A stretch of DNA of 64,000 nucleotides, from NCBI RefSeq assembly GCF_042650565.1, contig NZ_JBHSBH010000015.1, positions 930,001 through 994,000 on the forward strand, written 5' to 3'. The position numbers were made by a program, and so were the translations under genes. The notes under the pieces were generated by a model that saw only the letters and a list, made by a program, of their open reading frames with translations, had not been told where the DNA came from and did not search any database. The DNA comes from Nocardiopsis_B sediminis. GTDB taxonomy: Bacteria; Actinomycetota; Actinomycetes; Streptosporangiales; Streptosporangiaceae. Position 1 is the first letter of the stretch, and every line of letters starts with the position of its first letter. Positions 52,912 to 60,978 of the stretch are shown here, one piece after another.

Positions 52912-53039
52912 GGTGGATCACCTCCACCACCCACAGTGACCGAACGGCTCCACGCCGCGCGACCATGATTCTCAGGCTGTGGAAAACCTCCGGCGAGACC
53001 TCTGCAACGGAATCTCCGGAGGAAGACGCCGCTCCCTGG

Positions 53040-53076
53040 GCGGGGAAGCGGCCCGGCGACCGGGCCGCTTCCCCGC
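53040..53076. terminator. Terminator after the DUF2469 gene
   Basis: Perfect 17 bp arms (53040-53056 and 53060-53076), closed by a 3-nt loop (cga), 11 bp beyond the DUF2469 stop at 53088 (minus strand). It separates the lepB/DUF2469 unit from the yraN operon. Confidence 0.85.
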
Positions 53077-53087
53077 CCTCAGGCGGG

Positions 53088-53420
53088 TCAGTCGGCCGTG
53101 CCCGGGTGGCCGGAGTCGGGGACTTCGAGATCGGCCTTGGTGATCTCTTCGACGTTGACGTCCTTGAACGTCACCACGCGCACGTTGCGGACGAACCTGG
53201 CCGGGCGGTACATGTCCCAGACCCAGGCGTCCTCCATCGTGACCTCGAAGTACATCTCACCGTTCTCGGTGCTGCGCGGTTGCAGGTCCACGTGGTTGGT
53301 CAGGTAGAACCGGCGTTCGGTCTCGACCACGTAGCTGAAGAGGCCGACGACGTCGCGATACTCGCGATAGAGCTGAAGCTCCATCTCGGCCTCGTACTTC
53401 TCCAGGTCCTCAGAACTCAT
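53088..53420 (-). CDS. DUF2469-family protein
   Basis: This 110-residue acidic protein is typical of DUF2469, conserved in actinobacteria beside yraN and lepB: EDLEKYEAEMELQLYREYRDVVGLFSYVVETERRFYLTNHVDL, EDAWVWDMYRPARFVRNVRVVTFKDVNVEEI. The function is not known to me. Start 53420 (MSSEDLEKY) agrees with the family length; the frame is open to 53552. Confidence 0.88.
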   Translation of the reverse strand: MSSEDLEKYEAEMELQLYREYRDVVGLFSYVVETERRFYLTNHVDLQPRSTENGEMYFEVTMEDAWVWDMYRPARFVRNVRVVTFKDVNVEEITKADLEVPDSGHPGTAD

Positions 53421-53579
53421 CTCGCGCTCGCTTTCGTCGTGCACTCCCGATTTCGGCCGGCCCGGCCCCCTTCGCCCTCGTGCACTGCACTGGCATGCGG
53501 TGTCGTGTGGTGTCGTGGCCATGAGAGCGGACGTATCCGCTACAGAATCCATGATGCGCCACGTGTCAACCGCATGGGG

Positions 53580-54623
53580 TCAATCCGCCGAATCCCCGGC
53601 GTGTGCGCCCCGGATACGCCGGGCCACCAGGCGGCCCGCACGGTGCACGGGCAGGGCGCCCGCCGCGCCCAAGGCGAGCGGCAGCGCGGCGGCGGCCCCC
53701 TGTGCGACGGGGGCCGCGGCGGAGTCCTCCGAGTTCAGGGGGGCGAAGCTGTCGGGGATGGGGAGGGTGGTGATCCGGTTCAGGGGCCACACGACGACGA
53801 ACGCGCGTCCGACCACGCTCTCGATGGCGACGCTGCCGCCGCCCGGGTCGTTCTGGTGCAGCCGGGAATCGTAGGAGATCTCGCGGTGGTCGCCCATGAG
53901 CCACAGCCGCCCCGCGGGCACCTCGACCGGGCCGAACTCGGTGTGGGTCTCCTGGCTGCCCGGGAAGAGGTAGGGCTCGTCGATCGGCTCGCCGTTGACC
54001 ATGACGCGGTTCTGGTCGTCGCAGCATTCGACGGTGTCGCCGGGGATGCCGATGACGCGCTTGATGTAGTCCTTGCCCGTGGGCGCGACCCCGAACTGCT
54101 GCCCCACCCAGGTGAACAGCTGCGAGACGGGGTTGGAGGGCGGCTCCACGGTGACGGTGTTCTCCTCGTCCCAGGAGCCGGTGCCGTTGAAGACGACGAC
54201 GTCGCCGCGCTCGATGTCGCGGACCTGGTAGACGAGCTTGTTGACGAGGACCCGGTCACCGACCAGGAGGGTGTTCTCCATCGACTTCGAGGGGATGTAG
54301 AACGCCTGGACCACCCAGGTCTTGATGACGAACGCCAAGACCAGTGCGATGACGATCAGGATCGGTAGTTCCTTCCAGAAGGAACCGGCCTTTTCGTCCT
54401 TGGTGCGTTCCTTTTCGGCGCTCATCGCATCCCCTGAGCTCTCGGCATCGACCTCATCCGCGGTCACGGTCTCCTTTTTGGCACCGGCCCCCGACATGAC
54501 GCTGGCCCCTCTGTGCCTGGGCGCAGAGGAGCCAGCGTCATCGGGCTGGTCGCCCGGTTCGGGCCGGGTGGTCCCACGGGTGTGGGGCCCGGCCTCGCGA
54601 GGGTCCAAATCGTCGTTGCTCAT
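53580..54623 (-). CDS. lepB: Signal peptidase I
   Basis: This 347-residue enzyme cleaves signal peptides from secreted proteins. A cytoplasmic acidic extension of about 80 residues precedes one membrane helix (about 85-103) and the catalytic domain: S114 in IPSKSMENTL and K188 in KDYIKRVIGIPGD, then GDHREISYDSR. The C-terminus has a second hydrophobic stretch (VAQGAAAALPLALGAAGALPV), consistent with two membrane passes as in some actinomycete enzymes. ATG 54623. It lies 78 bp after the rplS stop (54702). Confidence 0.94.
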   Translation of the reverse strand: MSNDDLDPREAGPHTRGTTRPEPGDQPDDAGSSAPRHRGASVMSGAGAKKETVTADEVDAESSGDAMSAEKERTKDEKAGSFWKELPILIVIALVLAFVIKTWVVQAFYIPSKSMENTLLVGDRVLVNKLVYQVRDIERGDVVVFNGTGSWDEENTVTVEPPSNPVSQLFTWVGQQFGVAPTGKDYIKRVIGIPGDTVECCDDQNRVMVNGEPIDEPYLFPGSQETHTEFGPVEVPAGRLWLMGDHREISYDSRLHQNDPGGGSVAIESVVGRAFVVVWPLNRITTLPIPDSFAPLNSEDSAAAPVAQGAAAALPLALGAAGALPVHRAGRLVARRIRGAHAGDSAD

Positions 54624-54701
54624 CGGGATCGAAGCCTAGCCGAGCACGACGCCGGGCGCCGGAAAAGGCGCACCCGGATACGGCGTGTGAAGAACCTCGC
54701 C

Positions 54702-55061
54702 TCAGCGGGCGACGGGCTCGCGGCGCTCGCGGATGCGGGCGGCCTTGCCGCGCAGGTTGCGCAGGTAGTAGAGCTTGGCGCGGCGGACGCGGCCACGGGA
54801 GACGACCTCGATCTTCTCCAGAGCCGGGGTGTGCACCGGGAACGTGCGCTCGACGCCCACGCCGTAGCTGATCTTGCGGACCGTGAAGGTCTCGCGGGCG
54901 CCCGGGCCCTGCCGCCGAATCACGACACCCTTGAAGACCTGGACCCGGGAACGGTTCCCCTCCGTGACCCGCACGTGGACGTTGAGCGTGTCGCCGGGGC
55001 GGAAGTCGGGAATGTCGGAGCGCAGCTGGGCCTTCTCGAGCTCCTGAATAGCGGTGTGCAT
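54702..55061 (-). CDS. rplS: 50S ribosomal protein L19
   Basis: This 119-residue L19 has the typical sequence QLRSDIPDFRPGDTLNVHVRVTEGNRSRVQVFKGVVIRRQGPGARETFTVRKISYGVGVERTFPVHTPALEKIEV and the basic end RAKLYYLRNLRGKAARI. It contacts both ribosomal subunits. ATG 55061. It follows trmD after 157 bp, in the trmD-rplS order of the actinomycete rpsP cluster. Confidence 0.97.
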   Translation of the reverse strand: MHTAIQELEKAQLRSDIPDFRPGDTLNVHVRVTEGNRSRVQVFKGVVIRRQGPGARETFTVRKISYGVGVERTFPVHTPALEKIEVVSRGRVRRAKLYYLRNLRGKAARIRERREPVAR

Positions 55062-55218
55062 CTCAGCGGTTCCTCATCGATTGCGCGCCGCGGCGACGGA
55101 CATTGCGGTTCGCGCGGGCGGATCTGCTGGGGTCGTATTCGCGTGCCTCTGCGGGCTCCGCAGCAGTCGGCCGGTGCCTGGCGCATGCGGACACGGTTCT
55201 ATGGCAGGGGCAACTCGT

Positions 55219-56010
55219 CTAGTCTGCCATAGGTTCGGGACCGGTCTGTAACCGAGCCTCGGCGATGACCTCCTGGTCGCGCCGGTCGAGATCATCGTCG
55301 GTGAACCGGTCCAGGAGTTCGGGCCGGTTGCGCGCGGTGGCCCGCAGCGCCTGGTCGCGGCGCCACCGGTCGACCGCCCCGTGGTTGCCCGACAGCAGCA
55401 CCGGCGGGACCTCCCGGTCGCGCCACACGGGCGGCTTGGTGTAGACGGGCCCTTCGAGCAGGTGCGCCATGGCGCCGGTGGCGAAGGAGTCCTGCACCGC
55501 GGACTCCGCGTTGCCCAGCACGCCGGGCAGCAGCCGCGAGACCGTCTCGACCATCACCAGGGTCGCCGATTCGCCCCCGGCCAGCACGTAGTCGCCGATG
55601 CTCAGGTGCTCCACGGGCATCCGCCCGGCGGCGTCCTCCGCCACCCGCGAGTCGATCCCCTCGTAGCGCCCGCAGGCGAAGACGAGCCATGGCTCGGCCG
55701 CCAGGCGGTCGGCCCGCTGCTGGGTGAAGGGCAGCCCGCTGGGGGCCGGCACGATGAGCCGCGGCGTCGCGCCCTCCTCACCGCCGCCCGTGACGGCGTC
55801 GAGCGCCTCTCCCCACGGCTCGGGCTTCATCACCATGCCGGGGCCGCCCCCGTAGGGGGTGTCGTCGACGGTGTTGTGCCGGTCGTGGGTCCAGGAGCGC
55901 AGGTCGTGCAGGCGGATGTCGAGCAGCCCCGAGGCGCGCGCCTTGCCGATGAGCGAGAGCTCCAGCGGGCTGAAGTACTCGGGGAAGATGGTGATGATGT
56001 CGATACGCAT
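55219..56010 (-). CDS. trmD: tRNA (guanine37-N1)-methyltransferase
   Basis: This 263-residue SPOUT enzyme starts MRIDIITIFPEYFSPLELSLIGKA and has GGGPGMVMKPEP, the knot-region YEGIDSRV and LSIGDYVLAGGE, and LEGPVYTKPPVWR. It methylates G37 of tRNAs, using AdoMet, and prevents frameshifting. ATG 56010 (MRIDI). It lies between rimM and rplS in the conserved order. Confidence 0.97.
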   Translation of the reverse strand: MRIDIITIFPEYFSPLELSLIGKARASGLLDIRLHDLRSWTHDRHNTVDDTPYGGGPGMVMKPEPWGEALDAVTGGGEEGATPRLIVPAPSGLPFTQQRADRLAAEPWLVFACGRYEGIDSRVAEDAAGRMPVEHLSIGDYVLAGGESATLVMVETVSRLLPGVLGNAESAVQDSFATGAMAHLLEGPVYTKPPVWRDREVPPVLLSGNHGAVDRWRRDQALRATARNRPELLDRFTDDDLDRRDQEVIAEARLQTGPEPMAD

Positions 56011-56126
56011 GGGCTCTTCCGGGCTTCGGGGGCCGCCGTCCACGGCGCGGCGGAGGTGGCGGCCCGTCCGGGCGGGCGGCGCCGGCGATGGGGGCGGCGA
56101 CGGTGGCGGGCCGGGTGCGGCCGGGG

Positions 56127-56639
56127 TCAGCGCCCCAGGTCGAGCAGGCCGGGAGGGGGCTCGACCACCAGGCGTCCGGTGCCGGTGTCGACCTCGGGAA
56201 CCAGCTCCCGGACGAAGGGGACCAGCACCTCGCCGCCCTCGGCGTCCTTGATCACCAGGACGTCCTGGGCGTGGTGCAGGATGTCGTCGACCACGCCGAT
56301 GTCGGCGCCGCCGGAGGTGACGGCGCGCAGGCCGATGAGCTCGTGGTCGTGGAACTCATCAGGGTCGTCCACCGGCGGGATGTCGGCGGAGTCGACCAGG
56401 AGGGTGACACCGCGCAGCGCCTCGGCGGCGTCGCGGTCGGCGACCGAGGCGAACCGGATGAGCAGCCGCCCCGAATGGGTGCGCACCGCCTTGACGGTGA
56501 GGGGGCCGGCGTCGTCGGGGTCGGTCAGCAGCCGGGCGCCCGCGGCGAACCGCTCAGCCGGGTCGTCGGTGCGCACATCGACCGCGACATCGCCCCGGAC
56601 GCCGTGCGCACGGCCGATCCGGCCGACAACCAGACGCAT
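56127..56639 (-). CDS. rimM: Ribosome maturation factor RimM
   Basis: This 170-residue protein helps 30S head maturation and binds S19. It starts LVVGRIGRAHGVRGDVAV and has the PRC-barrel domain with DPDEFHDHELIGLRAVT and LVPFVRELVPEVDTGTGRLVVEPPPGLL. ATG 56639 follows GAGGAG. It lies in the standard order between khpA and trmD. Confidence 0.95.
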   Translation of the reverse strand: MRLVVGRIGRAHGVRGDVAVDVRTDDPAERFAAGARLLTDPDDAGPLTVKAVRTHSGRLLIRFASVADRDAAEALRGVTLLVDSADIPPVDDPDEFHDHELIGLRAVTSGGADIGVVDDILHHAQDVLVIKDAEGGEVLVPFVRELVPEVDTGTGRLVVEPPPGLLDLGR

Positions 56640-56725
56640 CGTTCTCCTCGTGCTCGGTACCCGCGGCACGGCCGGCGGGCACGACACTGGGGCGCCGACC
56701 GGTGGTCGGCGCCCCAGCGCGCGAT

Positions 56726-56968
56726 TCAGCGCACTTCGTTCAGGTCCAGCAGGTCGACGCGCACGTACCGGCCGCCCGCCAGCGAACCCACAACGGTCCG
56801 CAGGGCCTTGGCGGTCCGGCCGTTGCGGCCGATCACCTTCCCGAGATCATCGGGGTGGACCCGGACCTCGAGCACCTTGCCCTTGCGGAGCCGGCGGGCT
56901 CTCACCTGGACGTCGTCGGAATTCTCTACGATTCCGCGCACTAGGTGCTCAAGCGCCTCTTCCAGCAC
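56726..56968 (-). CDS. khpA: KH-domain RNA-binding protein KhpA
   Basis: This 80-residue protein is a single KH domain with the GxxG loop in LGKVIGRNGRTAKALRTVV. KhpA binds RNA, typically with KhpB/Jag. The GTG 56968 lies just 1 bp after the rpsP stop, implying translational coupling. It belongs to the rpsP-khpA-rimM-trmD operon. Confidence 0.94.
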   Translation of the reverse strand: MLEEALEHLVRGIVENSDDVQVRARRLRKGKVLEVRVHPDDLGKVIGRNGRTAKALRTVVGSLAGGRYVRVDLLDLNEVR

Positions 56969-56969
56969 G

Positions 56970-57440
56970 TCAGTCCTCGCCCTCGGGCTTCTCCGCGACC
57001 TCGGCGGCCTTGTCCTCGGCCTTGTCGGCCTTCTCCGCCTTGTCGGCCTTCTTCTCGGACTTGCGGGCCTTGCCCTTGCCCTCGTTGTCGGGCAGGACGA
57101 GCTCCTTGAGGACGGCCTGGAACTCCGCCTCCTTGGCCTCCGCGTCCTTGGGCTCGGCCACCTTCAGCGGCGCGGGCGCGGGCAGGCCCTTGAACTTCTG
57201 CCAGTCGCCCGTGCGCTTCAGGATGGTCTTGACCGCATCGGTGGGCTGGGCCCCAACGGACAGCCAGTGCTGCGCCCGCTCGGAGGCGACCTCGATGAAG
57301 CTCGGGTCCTCCTTCGGGTGGTACTTGCCGATCTCCTCGATCGCCTTGCCATCGCGCTTGGTGCGGGCGTCGGCGACGACGATGCGGTACTGCGGCGTAC
57401 GGATCTTCCCCATACGCTTGAGCTTGATCTTGACAGCCAC
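56970..57440 (-). CDS. rpsP: 30S ribosomal protein S16
   Basis: The first 80 residues are typical S16: VKIKLKRMGKIRTPQYRIVVADARTKRDGKAIEEIGKYHPKEDPS...AVKTILKRTGDW. A tail of about 70 residues, rich in Lys, Glu and Ala with AEKADKAEDK-type repeats, is added, so the product has 156 residues rather than about 90-100. The GTG (57440) was chosen because the S16 fold starts there; the frame is open to 57560. It is the first gene of the operon ending with rplS. Confidence 0.95.
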   Translation of the reverse strand: MAVKIKLKRMGKIRTPQYRIVVADARTKRDGKAIEEIGKYHPKEDPSFIEVASERAQHWLSVGAQPTDAVKTILKRTGDWQKFKGLPAPAPLKVAEPKDAEAKEAEFQAVLKELVLPDNEGKGKARKSEKKADKAEKADKAEDKAAEVAEKPEGED

Positions 57441-57599
57441 GGGTGTGGTCTTCTTTCGATTGCGATGCGTGTGCCCGGTTCGGCGCCGCGTGGGGTTGCG
57501 GCGCACCGCCGAGGCGGGGACGTAGGTGCCGGGGCAAGGTAGAGGGCCGGCCCGTAGCACCGTTAGTCAACACTCAATTGTGCCAGACGCCGGGGCGTG

Positions 57600-57618
57600 C
57601 GGCGTGCGCCCCACGCCG
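57600..57618 (-). terminator. Short hairpin after ffh
   Basis: 7 bp arms (57600-57606 and 57612-57618) with a 5-nt loop, about 19 bp beyond the ffh stop at 57637. A weak terminator candidate. Confidence 0.45.
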
Positions 57619-57636
57619 TGCGCGGGCGCGCCGGCC

Positions 57637-59244
57637 TCACTTCTTGGGCAGCTTGAAGCCCGAAAGGTCGGGGATGTTGCCGCCGCCGCCAAGGCCGGGC
57701 GGGAGCTGCTGTGCGCCGCCACCGCCGAGGCCCGGGGGAAGCTGCGGGGGCTGCTGCTGCGTGCCGGGGTCGTCCTTGCGGCGCTGCCGCTCGGCGGCGC
57801 GCTCGGCCTCCTGCTGCTTGGCCTTGAGCGGGTTGCCGCTGCGCTGCTTGCCCTTCTTGAGCTTCTTGGCCTGGGCCTTGCCCTTCTTGCGGCCGCCGCC
57901 CACGCCCGGCATCCCCGGCATCCCGGGCATGCCCGGCATCCCGCCGTTCTTCATCTGGCGCATCATCTTCTGCGCCTCGAAGAACCGCGTGACCAGGCCG
58001 TTGACGTCGCTGACCTGGGTGCCGGAGCCGTTGGCGATGCGCAGCCGGCGCGAGCCGTTGATGACCTTGGGGTTAGCCCGCTCGCCCGGTGTCATCGACT
58101 GGATGATCGCCGCGATGCGGTCGAGGTCCTTGTCGTCGACGTTGCTGATCTGCTCGCGCATCTGGCCCATGCCGGGCATCATCCCGAGCAGGTTGCTGAT
58201 CGGCCCGAGCTTGCGGACCATCGCCATCTGCTGGAGGAAGTCGTCGAGCGTGAAGTCCTCGTCGGAGGCCAGCGTGCTGGCCATCTTCTCGACTTCGGAC
58301 TCCTCGAACGTGCGCTGCGCCTGCTCGATGAGCGTCAGGACGTCGCCCATGTCGAGGATGCGCGACGCCATCCGGTCGGGGTGGAAGAGGTCGAAGTCCT
58401 CGAGCTTCTCGCCCGTGGACGCGAACATGATCGGCCGGCCGGTCAGGTGCCGGATGGACAGCGCCGCACCGCCGCGGGCGTCGCCGTCGAGCTTGGTCAG
58501 CGCGACGGCGTCGTAGCCCACGCCGTCGAGGAAGGACTGCGCCGTGTTGACGGCGTCCTGGCCGATCATGGCGTCGACGACGAACAGGATCTCGTCGGGG
58601 GTGACGGCGTCGCGGATGTCGGCGGCCTGCTGCATCATCTCGGAGTCGATGCCCAGCCGGCCGGCGGTGTCGATGATGACGATGTTGTGGTTGTTGCGCC
58701 GCGCGTGCTCGATGGAGGTGCGGGCGACCTCGACCGGGTCGCCCACTCCGTTGCCCGGCTGCGGGGCGAAGACGGGGACGCTCGCGCGCTCGCCCACCAC
58801 CTGGAGCTGGGTGACGGCGTTAGGGCGCTGGAGGTCGGCCGCGACGAGCAGCGGGGTGTTGCGCTGGGCGGCCAGCCAGCGGGCGAGCTTGCCCGCCAGC
58901 GTGGTCTTACCGGCGCCTTGGAGGCCCGCGAGCATGATCACGGTCGGCGGGTTCTTGGCGAACCGGATCTCCCGGGTCTCGCCGCCGAGGATCGCGATCA
59001 GTTCCTCGTTGACGATCTTGATGACCTGCTGCGCCGGGTTCAGGGCCTTGGAGACCTCTTCGCCGCGGGCGCGCTCCTTGATCTGGCCGACGAACGCGCG
59101 GACGACGGGGAGGGCGACATCGGCCTCGAGCAGCGCGAGACGGATCTCCCGCGCGGTCGCGTCGATGTCCTCGTCGGACAGCCGCCCCTTGCCGCGCAGT
59201 GAGGAGAAGACCGATGTCAGCCGGTCGGAAAGCGTCTCGAACAC
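57637..59244 (-). CDS. ffh: Signal recognition particle GTPase Ffh (SRP54)
   Basis: This 535-residue protein is the SRP GTPase that targets inner-membrane proteins. It has an N-domain, the G-domain P-loop GLQGAGKTT, DTAGRLGID and TKLDGDARGG, and a Met-rich M domain (MRQMKNGG, PGMPGMPGMPGMPGV). The C-terminus carries a long Lys- and Gly/Pro-rich tail (about 60 residues). The start is GTG 59244 (VFETLSDRL). It lies 197 bp upstream of rpsP on the same strand. Confidence 0.96.
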   Translation of the reverse strand: MFETLSDRLTSVFSSLRGKGRLSDEDIDATAREIRLALLEADVALPVVRAFVGQIKERARGEEVSKALNPAQQVIKIVNEELIAILGGETREIRFAKNPPTVIMLAGLQGAGKTTLAGKLARWLAAQRNTPLLVAADLQRPNAVTQLQVVGERASVPVFAPQPGNGVGDPVEVARTSIEHARRNNHNIVIIDTAGRLGIDSEMMQQAADIRDAVTPDEILFVVDAMIGQDAVNTAQSFLDGVGYDAVALTKLDGDARGGAALSIRHLTGRPIMFASTGEKLEDFDLFHPDRMASRILDMGDVLTLIEQAQRTFEESEVEKMASTLASDEDFTLDDFLQQMAMVRKLGPISNLLGMMPGMGQMREQISNVDDKDLDRIAAIIQSMTPGERANPKVINGSRRLRIANGSGTQVSDVNGLVTRFFEAQKMMRQMKNGGMPGMPGMPGMPGVGGGRKKGKAQAKKLKKGKQRSGNPLKAKQQEAERAAERQRRKDDPGTQQQPPQLPPGLGGGGAQQLPPGLGGGGNIPDLSGFKLPKK

Positions 59245-59364
59245 GAGTGTGGCCAGTTCCTTCGTCGCAGGGTTCTGTTACCTAGGTTACCCGCCGGGGC
59301 GCCGTCGTGCGCCCCGGCGGTCGCGCGCCCTTCACGGGGCCGCCCGGCAGGGCCGCCCACTCGG

Positions 59365-60597
59365 CTAGTTCCCCGATGCGCTGGGCTCCGCGGAGGGGTC
59401 GGCGGAAGGCTCGGCCGAACCGGTGCCCTCCTCGGGCGACAGGGTGGCTTCGCGCTGCTCGCCCACCGTGGCGACGAGTTCGTCGCGGGCGTCGCCGCTG
59501 AGGCCGCGGGTGGACAGCAGGGCGTCGCCGGAGATCTCGTACTCCTGCGGCTCCGTGCTGGGCGCCAGCTCGAAGTCGACGCTGCACGTGAGCTCGGCGG
59601 TCCCGCCGGCCTGGATCGATGTGGAGTCGCTGCACTCCTGCGAGCCGAGCTCTTCGTTGGTCAGCTCGGCGTCCATCCGGATGATGACGGTGGTGTCGCC
59701 GCCGGCGCCGGAGTCGTCGGTGGCCTGCCCGGTGACCGTGCACGCCCCGCCGTCGGCGCACTCCAGGGCGAGCTGCCCCTCCCAGTTCACGGGGAGGCGG
59801 GCATCGCGCGAGGAGCCCAGGCCGTCCTCGGCGGCCGCGAGGATGTCGTCGTAGACGGTCTCGATGTCGGCGGCCTCGGGCGCGGTGAAGTTGAGCCGGG
59901 TGCGCGGGCCGGAGTCGGCGTCCTCGGGGGCGAGCTGCTCGATCTCCATCCGCATCAGCTCACCGCTGTCCTCGCCGATCCAGACGCGGTTCTCCTCGCC
60001 GCCGCCCAGGTCGATCCGGTAGGCGGAGGTGCCGTCGAGGTTCTCCAGGGTGGCCTCGCCGCCCTCGGGCGCCAGACCCCGCAGGATCTCGGCGAGAGTG
60101 GCGGGGGTGAGCACCGCGCCGGGGTTGATGCCCAGCTGGGCGCCCGAGACCCGCACCCACGCGCCGGCGTACTGGTCGGTGTCGGGGTTGGCGACGTCCT
60201 GGTCGAGCCAGTACTCGTCGGGCGCGTTGACGAAGAGCCGGCCGTCGGCCTGGACGACCTCGGCCTCGTTCTCGCTCTCCTGGACGGTGCCGTAGGTGGC
60301 GCCGGCGTCGGTGACCGTCAGCGCGGTCTCCTTGACGACCTGGTCCTCGGCTTCGGCGATCTGCCCCTGCACCGCGATCGCGGGGGCGGCGGCCAGGGAT
60401 TCGAGGGCGGCGTCCAGCAGCGGGCCGGCCTCGACCGGGGTCGGCGAGGGCGCCGGCTCCTCGCCTCCGCCGCCCGGTCGCCAGCTGCTCAGGTCGATCG
60501 AGCATCCGGCCGCGCCGAGCGCGAGGACGGCCGTGGCCGCAGCGAACCTGACCGGTCCGCTGGGTCGGCGTCTGCTGGGTAGGTCCGGCGACATCAT
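59365..60597 (-). CDS. LppX/LolA-type lipoprotein
   Basis: This 410-residue lipoprotein has a signal ending LALGAAGC (Cys about residue 32), a Pro/Ser/Gly linker and a domain resembling LppX/LprG-type lipid carriers of actinobacteria: ALESLAAAPAIAVQGQIAEAEDQVVKETALTVTDAGATYGTVQ, ADGRLFVNAPDEYW. The second half (from about 260) adds a Cys-pair module (ECADGGACTVTGQATD, SQECSDS) and a Ser/Glu/Pro-rich tail. It probably binds a hydrophobic molecule outside the cell. ATGs at 60597 and 60594 are both possible; AGGAGG lies 1 nt before the first. Confidence 0.78.
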   Translation of the reverse strand: MMSPDLPSRRRPSGPVRFAAATAVLALGAAGCSIDLSSWRPGGGGEEPAPSPTPVEAGPLLDAALESLAAAPAIAVQGQIAEAEDQVVKETALTVTDAGATYGTVQESENEAEVVQADGRLFVNAPDEYWLDQDVANPDTDQYAGAWVRVSGAQLGINPGAVLTPATLAEILRGLAPEGGEATLENLDGTSAYRIDLGGGEENRVWIGEDSGELMRMEIEQLAPEDADSGPRTRLNFTAPEAADIETVYDDILAAAEDGLGSSRDARLPVNWEGQLALECADGGACTVTGQATDDSGAGGDTTVIIRMDAELTNEELGSQECSDSTSIQAGGTAELTCSVDFELAPSTEPQEYEISGDALLSTRGLSGDARDELVATVGEQREATLSPEEGTGSAEPSADPSAEPSASGN

Positions 60598-60978
60598 GCC
60601 TCCTGGCCCCTTGCCGAGGGGTTCACGGTAATGGACGGGCTGAGCGGGATTCGGATCGAACGCACCCGTGCGAGGTCGGGGCCCTGGGCGCCCATGGCCG
60701 TCGTAACCGGCCGGGCGGCGGAAAAGCCCCCGTCGCACTCGTGTGCGGCCCCTCCGTTGCGGACAGCGTACCCAACGCCTCCACACACCCGGTCAAAGCA
60801 GTGTTTCCCGCTCAGCTCTCGGGATGCTCACCTGCGCTTCTCCCCAGAGGGCTCAGGCTTTCCCGGCCACAGGCCCCCGGAAAACACCTGGACCGGTGAG
60901 GAGGATCTCCTCACCGGTCCGGCGTACTGCGACCTCACCGCATATGCGGCCGGGCTCGCACCCTCAACGCTGGGGACG
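60598..60978. other. 381 bp non-coding region between lipoprotein gene and amtB
   Basis: It contains the amtB terminator at 60890-60920 and the promoter of the lipoprotein gene. The length could hold a PII gene (glnK), but no ORF of that type is present in any frame. No other features are seen. Confidence 0.5.
60890..60920 (-). terminator. Terminator of amtB
   Basis: Perfect 14 bp arms (60890-60903 and 60907-60920) with a 3-nt loop, 58 bp beyond the amtB stop at 60979. Confidence 0.8.
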
